Positions 22,732 through 31,416 of a stretch of DNA of 34,813 nucleotides are shown here, piece by piece. Each line of letters opens with the position of its first letter. Within the stretch, counting starts at the first letter, position 1. The notes under the pieces were generated by a model. It did not search any database, was not told the DNA's origin, and was given only the letters and a program-made list of their open reading frames with translations. A program made the position numbers and the translations under genes. Origin of the DNA: Saccharofermentans sp. (GTDB lineage Bacteria; Bacillota; Clostridia; Saccharofermentanales; Saccharofermentanaceae); assembly GCA_016292155.1 (NCBI GenBank), contig JAEFBC010000084.1, forward strand, positions 1 through 34,813, in the 5' to 3' direction.

Positions 22732-23076
22732 TTACTCTTCGCCCTCTCTGCGCTTTGTCTCCCAGAACTTCTCGATATTGTAGTTCTCACGCTCTTCCCT
22801 GCCCATGACATGAACTACAACGTCCTTATAATCCAAAAGGATCCACTTGTCGCCTGAGCGGCCTTCGATGTGGTCGGGAGTGATATCGTAATCCTTCTTA
22901 AGGACATACTCTACTTCATCAGCCAGAGACTTGATCTGTGTGGTCGAATTACCGCTTGCAAGAACGAAATAATCAGCGAGTACTGTCTTTCCTGTTAAGT
23001 CTATCGTCTCAATATCGATACCCTTCTTTGAATCAAGAATGTCAACGATCTTAGCGGCTAATTCTTTTGTGTCCAT
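22732..23076 (-). CDS. rsfS: Ribosomal silencing factor RsfS (iojap family)
   Basis: 114 aa, full family length. GKTVLADYFVLASGNSTTQIKSLADEVE and HIEGRSGDKWILLDYKDVVVHVM are the iojap signature blocks. RsfS binds ribosomal protein L14 (uL14) and blocks subunit joining under starvation. The RBS AAGGAG is 7 bases before the ATG. It follows the nadD-yqeK gene, the conserved yqeJ-yqeK-yqeL order of Firmicutes, and is closed by a terminator. Confidence 0.95.
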   Translation of the reverse strand: MDTKELAAKIVDILDSKKGIDIETIDLTGKTVLADYFVLASGNSTTQIKSLADEVEYVLKKDYDITPDHIEGRSGDKWILLDYKDVVVHVMGREERENYNIEKFWETKRREGEE

Positions 23077-23126
23077 TATTTATCTCCTTGGATTTATTAA
23101 TAGTTTGATTGTATCACAATAACGCC

Positions 23127-24347
23127 TTACATATGTAAGTCTTTCATCATCAGGACCGTCATCGGGTGGATATCTCTTCCCTGCGATACGAACTTGTCCC
23201 TTACGGCGGCTGCCGTCATTCTCATCGCGCTGTCGAGATCTATCTCAGCAGCAGTCCTGATGGGTGTCAGATCAGTATAGTTTCTGGAAGGTTCGATCTT
23301 ATCTGCGAGGTATACGATCTTCTCAAGAAGAGTCATGTTGCCTCTACCCGTCGTGTGATAGCAGATGGCATCAAGGATCTCTTTATCTTCAATACCTAAT
23401 TCTTTCCTCGCGAACGTTGCGCCCGCAGGTGAATGGAGGAGCTTTTTCTCAGTAAACAGATCGCCTGAGTATTCTTTTGCGAGCTCTGTCTGCTTCTCGA
23501 GAGGGAGTTCTTTCGCACAGTCGTGAAGAGCGCCTGCAATAAGCGCCTTATCCTTGTCACAGCCGAAGACATCAGCCAGATGCGCGGAAAGATAGCCTAC
23601 GTTAAGCGTGTGGAGAAGCCTTTTCGCGCCCAGATACTTATACATCCATACTGAGCACTCGTAAAACTGCCTGCGTGCCTCATCAGAAACGCCTTCGAGC
23701 TTAGTATTCTCAGTATAAAGAGCATGTCTTGCTATGAATTCCCTTGCAGGTTCCGGCACCATCGAAAAGTCACCGGAAGAAGTGATCCCCGATGAGGAAC
23801 ATTCAACGCCGTTAAGGCGGAATATCTCTACTTTTCCTCCGAGATTCTTCCTTATAGATTCAGCTGCCCTTTCAACATCAGTCGTATCGCCGGGTCTTGC
23901 AGCTGCTAAAAGTGCCGCGTGATTTAAGATCTCGCCCGGGTTATACCATGTCTCGAAAGTTCCGAGCGTATCAGAACCCATGATCCAGAAGAATTCATGA
24001 GGCTCTTCGGCTTTCTTTTTCTTGACGCCGTTCTTTAAAAGGAACTCCTTTATATATTCTTCTGAAGTAAGCTTCTTAAGAACTACAGCCGTATAGCTTA
24101 CGCCTTCTATGCCGTATTCCACATCGCTTACATAGCAGTTCTTGATGCCAAGGCCTTCTATGGTCTCTGCCATCATGTAAAGGCGGTACGGGGGCGGAAG
24201 CTTATTTGCATAGAGCTTGAAATTATTTCTGACCGAAGGAATAACGATCACAAGATCAATGTATCCGCTCTTTAACGCGGAATTTACCATTGCTATGTGA
24301 CCGTTGTGAACCGGATCGAATGAGCCTCCGTAGATGCCTATTCTCAT
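23127..24347 (-). CDS. nadD: Fused nicotinate-nucleotide adenylyltransferase (NadD) and YqeK HD-domain hydrolase
   Basis: 406 aa, the sum of two proteins that are separate in Bacillus. Residues 1 to about 205 are NadD: GIYGGSFDPVHNGH, WIMGSDTLGTFETWY and a final SSSGITSSGDFSMVPEPAREFIARHALY (the usual SS..IR becomes SSGIT). It makes deamido-NAD from nicotinate mononucleotide and ATP. Residues about 218-406 are YqeK: HTLNVGYLSAHLA, the metal motif ALHDCAKELP, LLHSPAGATFA and YLADKIEPSRNY. YqeK proteins hydrolyse Ap4A symmetrically. The start is 3 bp after the purD stop with no clear RBS, which suggests coupled translation. rsfS follows after 50 bp. Confidence 0.93.
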   Translation of the reverse strand: MRIGIYGGSFDPVHNGHIAMVNSALKSGYIDLVIVIPSVRNNFKLYANKLPPPYRLYMMAETIEGLGIKNCYVSDVEYGIEGVSYTAVVLKKLTSEEYIKEFLLKNGVKKKKAEEPHEFFWIMGSDTLGTFETWYNPGEILNHAALLAAARPGDTTDVERAAESIRKNLGGKVEIFRLNGVECSSSGITSSGDFSMVPEPAREFIARHALYTENTKLEGVSDEARRQFYECSVWMYKYLGAKRLLHTLNVGYLSAHLADVFGCDKDKALIAGALHDCAKELPLEKQTELAKEYSGDLFTEKKLLHSPAGATFARKELGIEDKEILDAICYHTTGRGNMTLLEKIVYLADKIEPSRNYTDLTPIRTAAEIDLDSAMRMTAAAVRDKFVSQGRDIHPMTVLMMKDLHM

Positions 24348-24350
24348 TTA

Positions 24351-25604
24351 TTAACCGAGTGTCCTTCCTATATCGTGGCGGAAGTGCATATCCTTGAAGG
24401 AGATCTTTGCGACACCTTCATATGCGCCGTCGATTGCTTCATCAAGGGTGTCTGCCTCATCATATACGCAGAGAACACGTCCGCCGCTGGTAACGAGCTT
24501 GCCGTCCTTAAGTGCGGTGCCTGCCTGGAATACGATCTTGCCGCAGGTATCGATGCCTGTGATCTCGTAGCCCTTTGCATAGCTCTGCGGATATCCGCCG
24601 GATGCCATGACAACAACGCAGGAGCACTTATTCTTCCACTTGAATTCGACCTGGTCGAGCTTGCCGTCGATTACAGCATCGACTATATCGAGGAGGCTGT
24701 TCTCCAGGAGAGGCAGTACTGCCTGAGCCTCAGGATCTCCGAAACGTGCATTGTACTCAACAACCTTCGGTCCTTCAGGTGTAAGCATGAGGCCGAAATA
24801 GATAACACCCTTGAAAGGTCTTCCCTCTTTCTTGAGAGCTTCGACTGTAGGTGTGATTATCTCGTTCTGGATGCGTGCCTTAAGTTCATCTGTCATGTCG
24901 GCACCGGGTGTAACAGCGCCCATTCCGCCTGTGTTAAGGCCTTCGTCGTGATCGTATGCTCTCTTGTGGTCTCTTGAAGATACCATCGGAACACATGTAT
25001 TGCCGTCAGAGAAAGCAAGGACTGTAAGCTCAGGACCTGTCATGCACTCCTCGATAACGATCGTGGAGCCTGCGCTGCCGAACTTCTTATCTTCCATCAT
25101 GTCCTTAACTGCCTGCTTAGCCTCATCAAGGGTCTGGGCAATGATAACGCCCTTGCCGAGAGCCAGGCCGTCGCACTTGATAACGATAGGCATAGGCTGT
25201 GTCTCAAGATAATCGAGAGCTGCCTTCTCATCTTCGAAGATCTCATACTTTGCAGTAGGTATCGAATACTTCTTCATGAGCTGCTTGGAGAAAGCCTTCG
25301 AGCTCTCAATGATCGCTGCATTAGCCTTGGGGCCGAATGCTCTGAGGCCTGCTTCTTCCATCCTGTCGACCATACCGAGTGCGAGCGGATCGTCCGGAGC
25401 TACGAAAACGAGATCAAACTGCTCTTTTTTCGCGAAGTCGACCATGGAATCCAGATCTGTAGCCTTAATATCAACGCATGTAGCGATAGAAGCAATACCG
25501 CCGTTGCCGGGCGCACAGTAAAGCTCCGTTACCCTGGGATCCTGCTTGAGCTTCCAGCAGATAACATGCTCTCTTCCGCCGCCGCCTACTACGAGTACCT
25601 TCAT
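24351..25604 (-). CDS. purD: Phosphoribosylamine-glycine ligase (GARS)
   Basis: 417 aa, normal length. It starts MKVLVVGGGGREHVICWKL, with PGNGG in the N-domain. The ATP-grasp part has KCDGLALGKGVIIA, SRDHKRAYDHDEGLNTGGMGA and EYNARFGDPEAQ. It catalyses the second step of purine synthesis (phosphoribosylamine + glycine + ATP to GAR). A GGAGGATAT-type RBS precedes the ATG. No other pur gene is in the window, so here it travels with hom and nadD in a mixed biosynthetic operon. Confidence 0.96.
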   Translation of the reverse strand: MKVLVVGGGGREHVICWKLKQDPRVTELYCAPGNGGIASIATCVDIKATDLDSMVDFAKKEQFDLVFVAPDDPLALGMVDRMEEAGLRAFGPKANAAIIESSKAFSKQLMKKYSIPTAKYEIFEDEKAALDYLETQPMPIVIKCDGLALGKGVIIAQTLDEAKQAVKDMMEDKKFGSAGSTIVIEECMTGPELTVLAFSDGNTCVPMVSSRDHKRAYDHDEGLNTGGMGAVTPGADMTDELKARIQNEIITPTVEALKKEGRPFKGVIYFGLMLTPEGPKVVEYNARFGDPEAQAVLPLLENSLLDIVDAVIDGKLDQVEFKWKNKCSCVVVMASGGYPQSYAKGYEITGIDTCGKIVFQAGTALKDGKLVTSGGRVLCVYDEADTLDEAIDGAYEGVAKISFKDMHFRHDIGRTLG

Positions 25605-25635
25605 TTATATATCCTCCGAATTGTTTGTTTTTCGA

Positions 25636-26814
25636 TTACTTAAGATAGTGCATCCAGGATTTAGCGCCAGTCTCTGTCATGAGCTGTGCGATATCCTTAT
25701 GCTTAATGCCGCTTACGAGGATCGCTTCCTCAGAGAGGTAAACGCAGCTGTAGCCCTTTACCACTGCTTCTGCGGCATTGTCGACTCTGATCACGATATC
25801 GGTGATGATCTCATCGTAAGGTGTGATATCAACGCTCTCAGAAGTCCATGCTCTTGCTTCAGAAGGATTGCCCATTGCAGCCTCAAGAACGTCACCGCAT
25901 ACTGCAGATGCCGTAGGGAGCGTGCCTGCGCCCTGACCATAGAACATAGCCTGACCCAGGCTGTTGCCGTCAACCATTATCGCATTGAAAACGCCGTTGA
26001 CGTTATATAAGAGATTGGTCTTGTCTACCAATGCGGGAGCAACATAAGCGACAGGCTTTTCGCCAGCTTCATAAAGAGCGATGAGCTTTATGTCGCAGCC
26101 GATGGATGCTGCGAATGTCATATCCTCTGTCGTAATCGCGGAAATGCCTTCAGCAGAGATCTTCTCAGGTGCGATGTAATCACCGTCATTTGCGATCGTT
26201 GAAAGGATCGAGAGCTTTCTCTGTGCATCGATACCGTCGATATCCGCAGAAGGATTAGCCTCTGCAAAACCGTTCTCCTGTGCCTGCTTTAAAGCCGTAA
26301 CAAAATCCACTCCCTCGTCTTTCATCTGGGAGAGAATGTAATTCGTTGTGCCGTTAACGATACCTGCGATCTTCGTGATCTTGTTTGCAGCAAGGCACTT
26401 ATAGAGAGGTCTGATGATCGGGATTCCGCCGCCTACTGCAGCTTCGAAGAGATAGCAGCAGTTATGCTCTTTTGCGATCTGAAGGAGCTCGGGACCCTTT
26501 GTGGATACCAGTTCCTTATTGGAAGTTACGACGCTGATGCCCGAAGACAGAGCTCGCTTTGTGTATTCATAAGCAATCCTCGCACCGCCTATAGTCTCGA
26601 CTGCAATCTGTATGTCGCTTCCGAAAACTTCGTCAGCGTCATGTGTTACAAGATTTGCGAATCTGCTGTCAGGAAAATCCCTGATATCAAGGATGTACTT
26701 AACGTTGATCTCTTTGCCGATACGCTTGGAGATAACATCCTTGTTGACGTCCAGAGTCTCGGCAACGCCTGAACCGACCGTACCGAAGCCCATAATTGCG
26801 ATGTTGATAGCCAT
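25636..26814 (-). CDS. hom: Homoserine dehydrogenase, short form without a clear ACT domain
   Basis: 392 aa; many Gram-positive Hom proteins have about 430 aa with a C-terminal ACT domain. The NAD(P) motif is IMGFGTVGSGVAE. The family signature is IAGIVNGTTNYILSQMKDEG, followed by FAEANPSADIDGIDAQRKLSIL. It reduces aspartate semialdehyde to homoserine for threonine and methionine synthesis. After SAVCGDVLEAA only about 80 residues remain, with a weak ACT-like pattern at most, so feedback inhibition may be altered or supplied by the ACT protein encoded 19 bp upstream. AAAGGAAC acts as RBS. Confidence 0.94.
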   Translation of the reverse strand: MAINIAIMGFGTVGSGVAETLDVNKDVISKRIGKEINVKYILDIRDFPDSRFANLVTHDADEVFGSDIQIAVETIGGARIAYEYTKRALSSGISVVTSNKELVSTKGPELLQIAKEHNCCYLFEAAVGGGIPIIRPLYKCLAANKITKIAGIVNGTTNYILSQMKDEGVDFVTALKQAQENGFAEANPSADIDGIDAQRKLSILSTIANDGDYIAPEKISAEGISAITTEDMTFAASIGCDIKLIALYEAGEKPVAYVAPALVDKTNLLYNVNGVFNAIMVDGNSLGQAMFYGQGAGTLPTASAVCGDVLEAAMGNPSEARAWTSESVDITPYDEIITDIVIRVDNAAEAVVKGYSCVYLSEEAILVSGIKHKDIAQLMTETGAKSWMHYLK

Positions 26815-26833
26815 TTCTTTAATGTTCCTTTCG

Positions 26834-27280
26834 TTATTCCCTGCTCAGGATCATGCACTTGCGCACACCCGCGAGCTTAGAGATATCATTGATTATGTCG
26901 TCAACTGTACCATACATCGATACTGTCTCAATAGAGATCGAGATATCGGCAAGGCCGTTGATCGGAATATTCTGATTGATAGTCAGGATATTAGCGCGCG
27001 ATTCCGCGATAGTCCTTATTATCTCTGATAAGATGCCCTGGAAGTTCTCAACAGACAGAAGGAGTGTAACCTTCTTGCCGCTGGCAGCCTCATAGAACGG
27101 CAGGACTGAATCCTTATACTTGTAGTATGCACTTCTGGAGAGCCCGGTCTTTCTGACGGCTTCGTTTACGGAAGTGGATTCGCCGGTGTTAAGGCGCTGC
27201 TTAACTTCCATTACCTTAATGAAGACTTCAGGCAAAACTCTTTTGTCGACGAGGAAATATTCGGGGTTATCCTGATGCAT
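26834..27280 (-). CDS. UPF0735 ACT-domain protein (PheB-like)
   Basis: 148 aa, full family length. The N-terminus YFLVDKRVLPEVFIKVMEVKQRL and the HTH-like VNEAVRKTGLSRSAYYKYKD are typical of UPF0735. An ACT domain (about 70-146, VTLLLSVENFQGILSEIIRTIAESRANILTINQ) follows. ACT domains bind amino acids. The biochemical role of this family is not established, although the name PheB was given from linkage to phenylalanine genes. It is the first gene of an operon with hom. The ATG at 27280 is preceded by AAAGG, which is part of a small dyad (AAGGTC-AA-GACCTT). Confidence 0.88.
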   Translation of the reverse strand: MHQDNPEYFLVDKRVLPEVFIKVMEVKQRLNTGESTSVNEAVRKTGLSRSAYYKYKDSVLPFYEAASGKKVTLLLSVENFQGILSEIIRTIAESRANILTINQNIPINGLADISISIETVSMYGTVDDIINDISKLAGVRKCMILSRE

Positions 27281-27354
27281 AAGGTCAAGACCTTTCTATG
27301 AGATTTTCGCGCCCAAGTATACTTCCACAGACGGACATTTGTACGCGCCTGACA

Positions 27355-27383
27355 ATATTAACACGATTACATGGTGTTTTCAA
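27355..27383 (-). promoter_or_regulatory. Promoter of the ACT-hom-purD-nadD-rsfS operon
   Basis: On the minus strand, TTGAAA (27383-27378), a 17-bp spacer and TAATAT (27360-27355). It lies 75 bp upstream of the ACT-gene ATG and is the only good sigma-A promoter in this gap. Confidence 0.68.
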
Positions 27384-27508
27384 CGAATTATAATTAATAA
27401 GGTGAATTGCACGGGATTTATTCGTTACCGTACATTCAAATTCTTTAAAAACGACTATTTTGATTGGACTTCTAAGCGACGGTCCCGTTTTCGAGGTCAT
27501 CTGAATGT

Positions 27509-27625
27509 GTTCGTCTGAATGTTCGTCTAAAACAGGAGATTTAAACGAACAAATAGGCGGAAACAGCCAAATGTTGCCAAATTGTTCGTCTAAAACAGGG
27601 AAAATAGACGAACAATTAGACGAAC
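27509..27625. repeat. Symmetrical cluster of six GTTCGTCTA half-sites
   Basis: Half-sites are at 27509 (+), 27521 (+), 27542 (-), 27584 (+), 27605 (-) and 27617 (-). The inner four make two dyads, 27521-27550 and 27584-27613, each with a 12-nt loop beginning AAACAGG, 63 bp apart. The second has perfect 12-bp arms (27581-27592 and 27605-27616). The two outer half-sites are each offset exactly 12 bp. Function unknown; an operator array or structured RNA downstream of rdgB is possible. Confidence 0.8.
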
Positions 27626-27647
27626 AGCAACCTGCACACCGGAATAA

Positions 27648-28253
27648 TCAGCCCAATTCTTCCTTCAGCTTTTCCGCCATGGCCCTTGAAGCCTTGCCCC
27701 TGTGGCTTATCGAATTCTTCTGTTCCTTGGTCATCTGGGCCGTGGTCATGCCGAATTCGGGCACATAGAAGATAGGATCGTAGCCAAAGCCGCCGTCGCC
27801 CATGGGCTTCTCATGAAGAACGCCGCAGACTTCGCCCCTTACGGTAAACTCGGAGCCGTCAGGTCTTACGACCGCGATGCTGCAGACGAACTTAGCGGTT
27901 CGCTTGTCTTCGGGCACGTCCTTAAGCATCTCGAAGATCTTTGCAAACTTCTCGGGATATGTGGAATCCTCACCGCAGAATCTAGCGGAATAGATGCCCG
28001 GAGCGCCGTCGAGCGCGTCGATGCAAAGTCCGGAGTCATCGGCCATGACGTATGCGCCTTTTGCCAGAGCGTGTACGGCGCGCGCCTTGATAAGAGCATT
28101 CTCTTCAAAGGTCTTGCCGTCCTCAACGATGTCGGGATCAAAGCCCTCTTCCTTCATTGTCGTAACGACAAAAGGTGTGCCGTCCAATATCTCTGCGATC
28201 TCTCTTGCCTTGTCCTTGTTGGATGTCGCAAGAATAAGTTTGAATTCCGTCAT
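27648..28253 (-). CDS. rdgB: XTP/dITP diphosphatase (RdgB/HAM1)
   Basis: 201 aa from the ATG at 28253. GGAGG lies 5 bases before it, and this ATG overlaps the upstream stop as ATGA; the track start four codons earlier overlaps the RBS. Motifs: ILATSNKDKAREIAEIL, FEENALIKARAV, MADDSGLCIDALDGAPGIYSARF, FGYDPIFYVPEFGMT and SHRGKA. The enzyme hydrolyses non-canonical purine triphosphates (ITP, XTP, dITP) to keep them out of DNA and RNA. It is the last gene of the argS operon. Confidence 0.96.
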   Translation of the reverse strand: MTEFKLILATSNKDKAREIAEILDGTPFVVTTMKEEGFDPDIVEDGKTFEENALIKARAVHALAKGAYVMADDSGLCIDALDGAPGIYSARFCGEDSTYPEKFAKIFEMLKDVPEDKRTAKFVCSIAVVRPDGSEFTVRGEVCGVLHEKPMGDGGFGYDPIFYVPEFGMTTAQMTKEQKNSISHRGKASRAMAEKLKEELG

Positions 28254-29680
28254 ATAAGCCTCCATGCCTTGGGATACATATTTTTAGCGGTCTGTCCGTT
28301 GATCTTGGCAAAGCCCAGCGGATAGTCTCCGATGCCTACAAGAATTGTTCCTGAAGCCTTAAGCCCGTCTTCAGGAGTAACTGATATCGTCTCACCTCTT
28401 AAGTACTTAAGGAGCCTGTCGTCATCACGGGATAAGCCCAGATATGAGTCATCACGGATCTCAGATCTGTCTAAAGCGAGCGCTATGCTGTTGGAGGGCT
28501 CGAAAACCTTCTTCCCCGACTTCAAAGGCTTGATATCACCTACATAAAGGCCCGTCTTTACGACCTTGAGGCCCTTAAAGAGCTTCTCGTCAAAAGTCAT
28601 CTGGAAGATGCCCGTGCCGTGGCAGATGAATTCGCCTTTGAGGATGTCTTCCCTGCCCTTATCCGATAAGACTTCATCGAGCATGCCCATTGCAGCTTCG
28701 ACGTTCTTGTCCCTGGATTTGACCTCGCGGTTGATAAGATATTCACCTGCGGATTTAAGGTCTTTCTCCTCACCCTTAACGATATGGACGCAGAAATGAC
28801 CGTCGCCTTCGGATAAATGCGGCCAGATCCTCATGGAACCGGGAAGGATAGAATCTTCGCCGCCGTGAGTGATGCCGGTGATCTCAGGATGAGCTTTAAC
28901 GTGATATTCGGGATGGCGCTCAATGAAGCGCTTAATCTGGTTCTCGTCTTCGTCAACGCAGAAAGTGCATGTGGAGTAAACGATGGAGCCGCCTTCTTTA
29001 AGGCATTTGTGGGCCGCTTCGAGGATAGATTCCTGCAAAGGAACACAGACCTTCGGGCCGTAGTTCATGTAGCTCTTAACGGCGCCAGGATCTCTTCTGA
29101 ACATACCCTCTCCTGAGCATGGAGCATCGATAAGGATCTTGTCGAAGAACAGAGGAAGCCTGGACGCAATATTCTCGGGCGTCTCATTGAGGATAACGGC
29201 GCCCTTGATGCCTGAACGCTCTATGTTGCGGAGAAGCGCTTTGGAGCGGTCGAAACTGATCTCATTAGCAACAAGGATACCTTCGCCCTTCATGTCTTCG
29301 CCGAGCCTGCAGGCCTTGCCACCCGGAGCGGCACAAAGGTCTAATACTATCTCGCCTGGCTTTGCAGCCATAACCTGTGCAGGAAGCATTGCTGAAGGCT
29401 CCTGGGGATAGTAAACGCCGGCATGGTAAAGAGCTTCTTTGCCGCCGGTCTCATTATTGATGTAATATCCGCCGGAGCACCACGGGACAGGATTCTCGCC
29501 CTCTCCAAGCTCATTAAGGAGCGCGTGCTCTTCATCAGCGGTATTTATTTTGCTTCTCGAGAATCTTATTCCCTTCAAAGGCTCTTTTTCGAAGCTCTCA
29601 TAGAATCCTTCCTGCGGTACATACGTATAACGCGAGAAGAAATCATTCATCTCATTTAAGAACTCTTCGGGAAACTTCAT
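28250..29680 (-). CDS. rsmF: rRNA cytosine-C5 methyltransferase, RsmF/NOL1-NOP2-Sun family
   Basis: 476 aa. SAM-binding VLDLCAAPGGKACRLGE and the two catalytic cysteine motifs DAPCSGEGMFRRD (near 186) and YSTCTF (near 236) are present. The residual ~220 aa form the C-terminal extension and PUA-like region (PLGFAKINGQTAKNMYPKAWRL) typical of RsmF/YebU proteins, which methylate 16S rRNA. The exact target base is inferred from family, not sequence. GTGAGGC before the ATG is the RBS. It begins 7 bp after the peptidase stop and overlaps rdgB by 4 bp. Confidence 0.92.
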   Translation of the reverse strand: MKFPEEFLNEMNDFFSRYTYVPQEGFYESFEKEPLKGIRFSRSKINTADEEHALLNELGEGENPVPWCSGGYYINNETGGKEALYHAGVYYPQEPSAMLPAQVMAAKPGEIVLDLCAAPGGKACRLGEDMKGEGILVANEISFDRSKALLRNIERSGIKGAVILNETPENIASRLPLFFDKILIDAPCSGEGMFRRDPGAVKSYMNYGPKVCVPLQESILEAAHKCLKEGGSIVYSTCTFCVDEDENQIKRFIERHPEYHVKAHPEITGITHGGEDSILPGSMRIWPHLSEGDGHFCVHIVKGEEKDLKSAGEYLINREVKSRDKNVEAAMGMLDEVLSDKGREDILKGEFICHGTGIFQMTFDEKLFKGLKVVKTGLYVGDIKPLKSGKKVFEPSNSIALALDRSEIRDDSYLGLSRDDDRLLKYLRGETISVTPEDGLKASGTILVGIGDYPLGFAKINGQTAKNMYPKAWRLI

Positions 29681-29687
29681 CTATGCC

Positions 29688-31400
29688 TCACAGATTAAGG
29701 AAATCCGCACACTTGAAGGCAAGGCGCTTGATGACATCGACGTCAAAAGGCGACTCGATGCCGGACTTCTTTATGAGATTTAAGAATGTATCGCTGCCGC
29801 CCAACTGGCAGAGCGTATTGTACTTCTCCAATGCGACCTTCAGATCTGTTCTGGACTCATCCCAGAGCTCAAGAGCGCAGATCTGCGAGAGGCAGTAATC
29901 GATATAGTAGAAAGGCGTTGTGAAGATATGGTCTTTCTTCATCCAGGCGCCGCCCAGTGCATGGAAAGGCGTGTCATTTGCATCGTATTCGGTAAACGGC
30001 TGGTAGGACTGCTCCAACATTCTCCAGATCTCATGGCGCTCGTTGGGTGTCATGTTCGGATTGTCGTAAATAATGTGCTGGAACTCATCGACCATACAGC
30101 CGTAAGGCAGGAACAAAAGACCGTCCGTCATGTGGAGCTCACAGTACTGTTCAGCCTGATTGCCGTAGAAGATGTTCATGAAAGGATAAGACATGTATTC
30201 CATCGATGTCGAGTGGATCTCACATGTCTCAAGCGTGGGAGAAAGGCACTCCACAAACGGCGAAGATTCAGCGCCTGCAAGTGCTGCATAGGCATGTCCA
30301 CCCTCGTGGATAACAGTCGCAACGTCATCGAAAGTGCCGTTGCCGTTCATGAAGATAAACGGAATGCAGTAATCCTCAAGATACATGCAGTAGCCGCCCG
30401 TGGACTTAACGGGACGGGACAGAAGATCCGTATAGCCGTGGCCCGAGAGGATATCGAAGAAACTCGGATTAGCACCGAACATCTTGCGGAAGAACTTGCC
30501 TGCAGCTTCCTCATAAGTATCCTTGCTGATAACCGGTGCAGGGTTGCCGTCCTTGAAAAGGCAAGGCAGATCGTGGAACATAAGCTCATCAACACCGAGC
30601 CTGTCCTTCTGGAGCTTTCTTATCTGCACCGTAAGCGGAACAATATATTTCTTGATGTTCTCCCTGAAAGAAGCAACCTCTTCCCTGGTGTAATCGTAGC
30701 GCTCCATGCGCTTATAGCCGAGCTCTGTAAAGCTCTCATATCCGAGCTTTCTGGCAGCCTGTGTCCTTACCTTTACGAGGTCATCGTAGATAACATCGTA
30801 AGTATCTTTACGGGACATGTAGTACTTATCGAGCGCGATATGAGCCTCTCTTCTGACCTTCCTGTCCGTTGACTGGAGATAAGGCTGGATAAGGCTTAAA
30901 TTAAGCGTTTTCTTGCCGAACGGGATCTCAGCTTCGGACTGCTTCTGGGAGTACTCGTTCTCGAGCTTGGATTCCTCTGTGAGGTCATCTATTACCTCGC
31001 TTGAGATGATCTCCCTCTGGTTCTTGGCCTTGCGGAAGATCATGGGGCCGTACTTGACCTTCAGTGAATCAGCACAGGGCGCCGTAAGAAGGCCTGATAA
31101 AACGGCGGATGAGAGCTCCTGGACTCTGGCTGTTGCCTCGTCGAAGAACGCCATCTCGTTATTGTAGAATTCGTTTGAAGTATCGAGATCGTGGAGGATC
31201 TGGCAGAGCGCATACTGTGTGTCGAAAGAGCTTATCGCTATCTCATACTCACCTATCGCCTCATCTGCCGCCTCGATGGTCTTGGCGGTCATGAGCCTTA
31301 ATCTAACGGCTTTTACTGTCTCCGTGAACTTATCAAGATCAGGTCTTGTGTATTTCAGTTCCTTAAAATCAGGTACCGAGCTGTTAGTTGTGTTCTCCAT
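29688..31400 (-). CDS. M3-family oligoendopeptidase (PepF-like)
   Basis: 570 aa. The zinc motif HEGGHAYAAL (about 362-366) is followed about 25 residues later by ETCEIHSTSME, the third-ligand region of M3 peptidases. No signal peptide or membrane segment is visible, so it should be cytoplasmic, degrading short peptides after proteasome-like proteases or after peptide uptake. Closest in form to M3 family oligoendopeptidases near 560-600 aa. AAAGG lies before the ATG. It is 16 bp after argS, within the same operon. Confidence 0.93.
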   Translation of the reverse strand: MENTTNSSVPDFKELKYTRPDLDKFTETVKAVRLRLMTAKTIEAADEAIGEYEIAISSFDTQYALCQILHDLDTSNEFYNNEMAFFDEATARVQELSSAVLSGLLTAPCADSLKVKYGPMIFRKAKNQREIISSEVIDDLTEESKLENEYSQKQSEAEIPFGKKTLNLSLIQPYLQSTDRKVRREAHIALDKYYMSRKDTYDVIYDDLVKVRTQAARKLGYESFTELGYKRMERYDYTREEVASFRENIKKYIVPLTVQIRKLQKDRLGVDELMFHDLPCLFKDGNPAPVISKDTYEEAAGKFFRKMFGANPSFFDILSGHGYTDLLSRPVKSTGGYCMYLEDYCIPFIFMNGNGTFDDVATVIHEGGHAYAALAGAESSPFVECLSPTLETCEIHSTSMEYMSYPFMNIFYGNQAEQYCELHMTDGLLFLPYGCMVDEFQHIIYDNPNMTPNERHEIWRMLEQSYQPFTEYDANDTPFHALGGAWMKKDHIFTTPFYYIDYCLSQICALELWDESRTDLKVALEKYNTLCQLGGSDTFLNLIKKSGIESPFDVDVIKRLAFKCADFLNL

Positions 31401-31416
31401 CGATCTGCCTTTCTAA

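Larger units (their letters stand above)
27281..27647. other. Intergenic region between rdgB and the ACT-domain gene
   Basis: 367 bp without a credible gene. It holds the promoter of the downstream operon (27355-27383), a small dyad at the RBS and the GTTCGTCTA repeat cluster (27509-27625). The 71-codon ORF 27285-27500 runs through the promoter, has no family features and is not annotated. Confidence 0.7.

Noticed and set aside
27285-27500. 71-codon minus-strand ORF just upstream of the ACT gene
   Set aside because: It runs through the best promoter in the gap, has no recognisable domain and ends 4 bp before the real start.
27509-27625. CRISPR array
   Set aside because: The repeated unit is about 9 bp, occurs in both orientations, and the spacing is not repeat-spacer-repeat; no cas genes are nearby.
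29928-30872. 314-codon plus-strand ORF
   Set aside because: It is antisense to the clear M3 peptidase gene; the translation is Cys/His/Val-rich with no domain, and no RBS is visible.
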